Positions 63,701-64,000 of a DNA stretch of 64,000 nucleotides are shown here, piece by piece. Made by a program: the position numbers and the translations under genes. The notes under the pieces are model-generated. The model was given only the letters and a program-made list of their open reading frames with translations. It was not told where the DNA came from and ran no database searches. Origin of the DNA: Erythrobacter colymbi (GTDB taxonomy: Bacteria > Pseudomonadota > Alphaproteobacteria > Sphingomonadales > Sphingomonadaceae); NCBI RefSeq assembly GCF_002155685.1, contig NZ_MUYK01000012.1:1-64000 (forward strand), written 5' to 3'. Within the stretch, counting starts at the first letter, position 1. Each line of letters opens with the position of its first letter.

Positions 63701-64000
63701 AGTTGCTGAAGCGCACCGACCGGCACCTTCGCAACCCACCGAACCCCAACCGGGAACACCGGAGACCGGCAACCCCGCCGAACCGGGGAGTCAGACGCCG
63801 GGTCAGGAACCGACCCCGCCTGTCGAGCGCAATCCGACCCGGTTCAGTGGCACGGTCATGATCTCACCAGATCGCCCCGCCCGTGACATGCACCAGATCG
63901 TCGAAGCCATAGTCGAGCAATTAACGACGCTCCAAGGCAGCAAGGTGACTCTGCGGCTCGAGATTGAAGCAGAAGTGCCCGCCGGCCTCGATCGGGCCAA
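60768..64000 (+). CDS. DUF499 AAA-like ATPase with N-terminal HEPN domain (partial, runs off window)
   Basis: About 1077 residues are visible with no stop before the window end. The N-terminal domain has a Swt1-type HEPN motif LDVRNKLSHNETF (Arg93, His98, R-x4-H). The DUF499 ATPase follows, with Walker A FGGGKTHS (Lys252) and Walker B LILIDEWVAYLR (Asp363). RVLRLMAQAIHELW-like and RVYRNMLVFIAAD segments are typical of COG1483. A Pro/Gly/Thr/Glu-rich linker occurs around 990-1020. It begins 11 bases after the methyltransferase stop. In related defence loci this ATPase is the partner of the DUF1156 methyltransferase. HEPN suggests an RNA-cleaving or RNA-binding arm. Confidence 0.85.
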   Translation, partial: MAKSTRQYVFEGMELLPSALIPFVEKRLESSIKGHWQLEVVQRVQGLRPNSKGDVGWDQQGLLKTMMAFWKDAFATVLGHPERSYVSELLDVRNKLSHNETFTYDDADRALDSMRRLMESISAGDAAEQLSRMRDTILRTKFTELQRNEERRKTQRLEISVETVAGLKPWREVVEPHQDVATGEFQQAEFAADLAKVHSGSAPAEYRDPKQFFSRTYLTEGLSTLLVGAAKRLSGTGGDPVVELQTNFGGGKTHSMLALYHMAGTTPVQDLSGLDQLLETNGLTVPSGINRAVLVGTSRGPQDVLNADGGRKIRTTWGDLAWQLGGADAFDMVAENDATGIAPGSNLLEAIFKKCAPCLILIDEWVAYLRQIYKVEGLPSGSFDANLSFVQALTEAVKASPGTLLVASLPASQIEVGGEGGQEALARLKQTFSRVESSWRPASQEESYEIVRRRLFKEIPGDRFHHRDNTLKQFAKLYRENANDFPQGCADEDYRRKLEKAYPIHPELFDQLYTSWGSLEKFQRTRGVLRLMAQAIHELWMSGDPSVMIMPGSVAINSPRVEPELLHYLDVSWQSIIAGDVDGTASTPYKIDQSAPNLNRYSATRRVARAIFMGTAPTHQQQNTGLDDKQINLGVVQPGERPAIFGDALRRLTNQAKFMHSDLGRYWYSMAASLNRIATDRAAQIEAALVDVTIDAELTKYVNALPDRGHFDAVQVAPAGSAEVPDEAGGVRAVVLGVAHPHNGREGSEALVEAKEILMQRGSTPRVYRNMLVFIAADAKQLDNLKDAVRASLAWNEIVRDTDRLNLTQSDSALAKAKLAEANETVKTRLKEAWCYLHYPAQESAQADLEWVSGKIPAQDGLLARASKKLIGEEGLLTELGPTRLDRDLQKYIWNDRPHLQLRDLREYLNRYIYLPRLKNQDVLIRSVQSAVSGMLPGPFAYAERWEESTGRYLGLAIDHASNAMIVIDGDSVIIRPEVAEAHRPAPSQPTEPQPGTPETGNPAEPGSQTPGQEPTPPVERNPTRFSGTVMISPDRPARDMHQIVEAIVEQLTTLQGSKVTLRLEIEAEVPAGLDRA

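Noticed and set aside
62403-63749. Antisense open frame across the DUF499 gene (448 codons)
   Set aside because: The plus strand encodes Walker motifs and the DUF499 domain without interruption; this frame is a shadow.

Overview
The window looks like an alphaproteobacterium of the order Sphingomonadales, probably Erythrobacteraceae. The signs are very high GC, GC-rich third codon positions, two large TonB-dependent receptors, and small secreted proteins next to an ECF sigma locus. This placement is inferred from composition and gene content, not from a marker gene.

Layout. (1) Positions 1-2400 hold an IS91-family element with its own tyrosine recombinase and a zinc-finger/HUH transposase. 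(2) Positions 2600-22770 are chromosomal. In order they carry dCTP deaminase, a saccharopine-dehydrogenase-like reductase, a ZnuD-like zinc receptor with a Zur-like palindrome at its promoter, a second TonB receptor, a threonine-synthase-like enzyme with an aminotransferase, a complete RND efflux operon (adaptor, pump, outer membrane channel), and an ECF sigma/anti-sigma locus. That locus lies divergent to a subtilisin-like protease and is flanked by two secreted proteins. Three promoters there share the motif AAAC-N12-CCGTTT. (3) At 22944-22989 lies the 3' half of a tRNA-Gly(GCC) gene, followed by a tyrosine integrase. From there to the right end the DNA reads as an integrative element whose far end is outside the window.

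The island carries an ICE/plasmid-like backbone: a serine recombinase with two ParB-like genes, DUF736, DUF2493, a toprim primase, a strawberry-notch-type methylase/helicase, a large ParB and an ArdC-like protease. Around this backbone sit several defence modules. They are AbiF (Abi_2) with a downstream structured RNA candidate, an Xre/RES toxin-antitoxin pair, a Gabija pair (gajA-gajB), an unassigned UPF0489 + DUF2971 pair, a short type II CBASS operon (DUF2188, patatin CapV, CD-NTase, E2-like protein with a SEC-C tail), and a DISARM-related operon. That last operon has a WYL regulator, an SNF2 helicase with DUF3883, an ASCH-like protein, a DUF1156 methyltransferase and a DUF499 ATPase that runs off the window.

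Two points deserve most attention. The CBASS operon and the DISARM-like operon diverge from one 99-bp intergenic region next to a CapW/BrxR-type WYL regulator. That region contains two related palindromes, so one regulator may control both systems. Inside the DISARM-like operon, the ASCH-like gene and most of the methyltransferase gene are clearly more AT-rich than their neighbours, which suggests a swapped specificity cassette.
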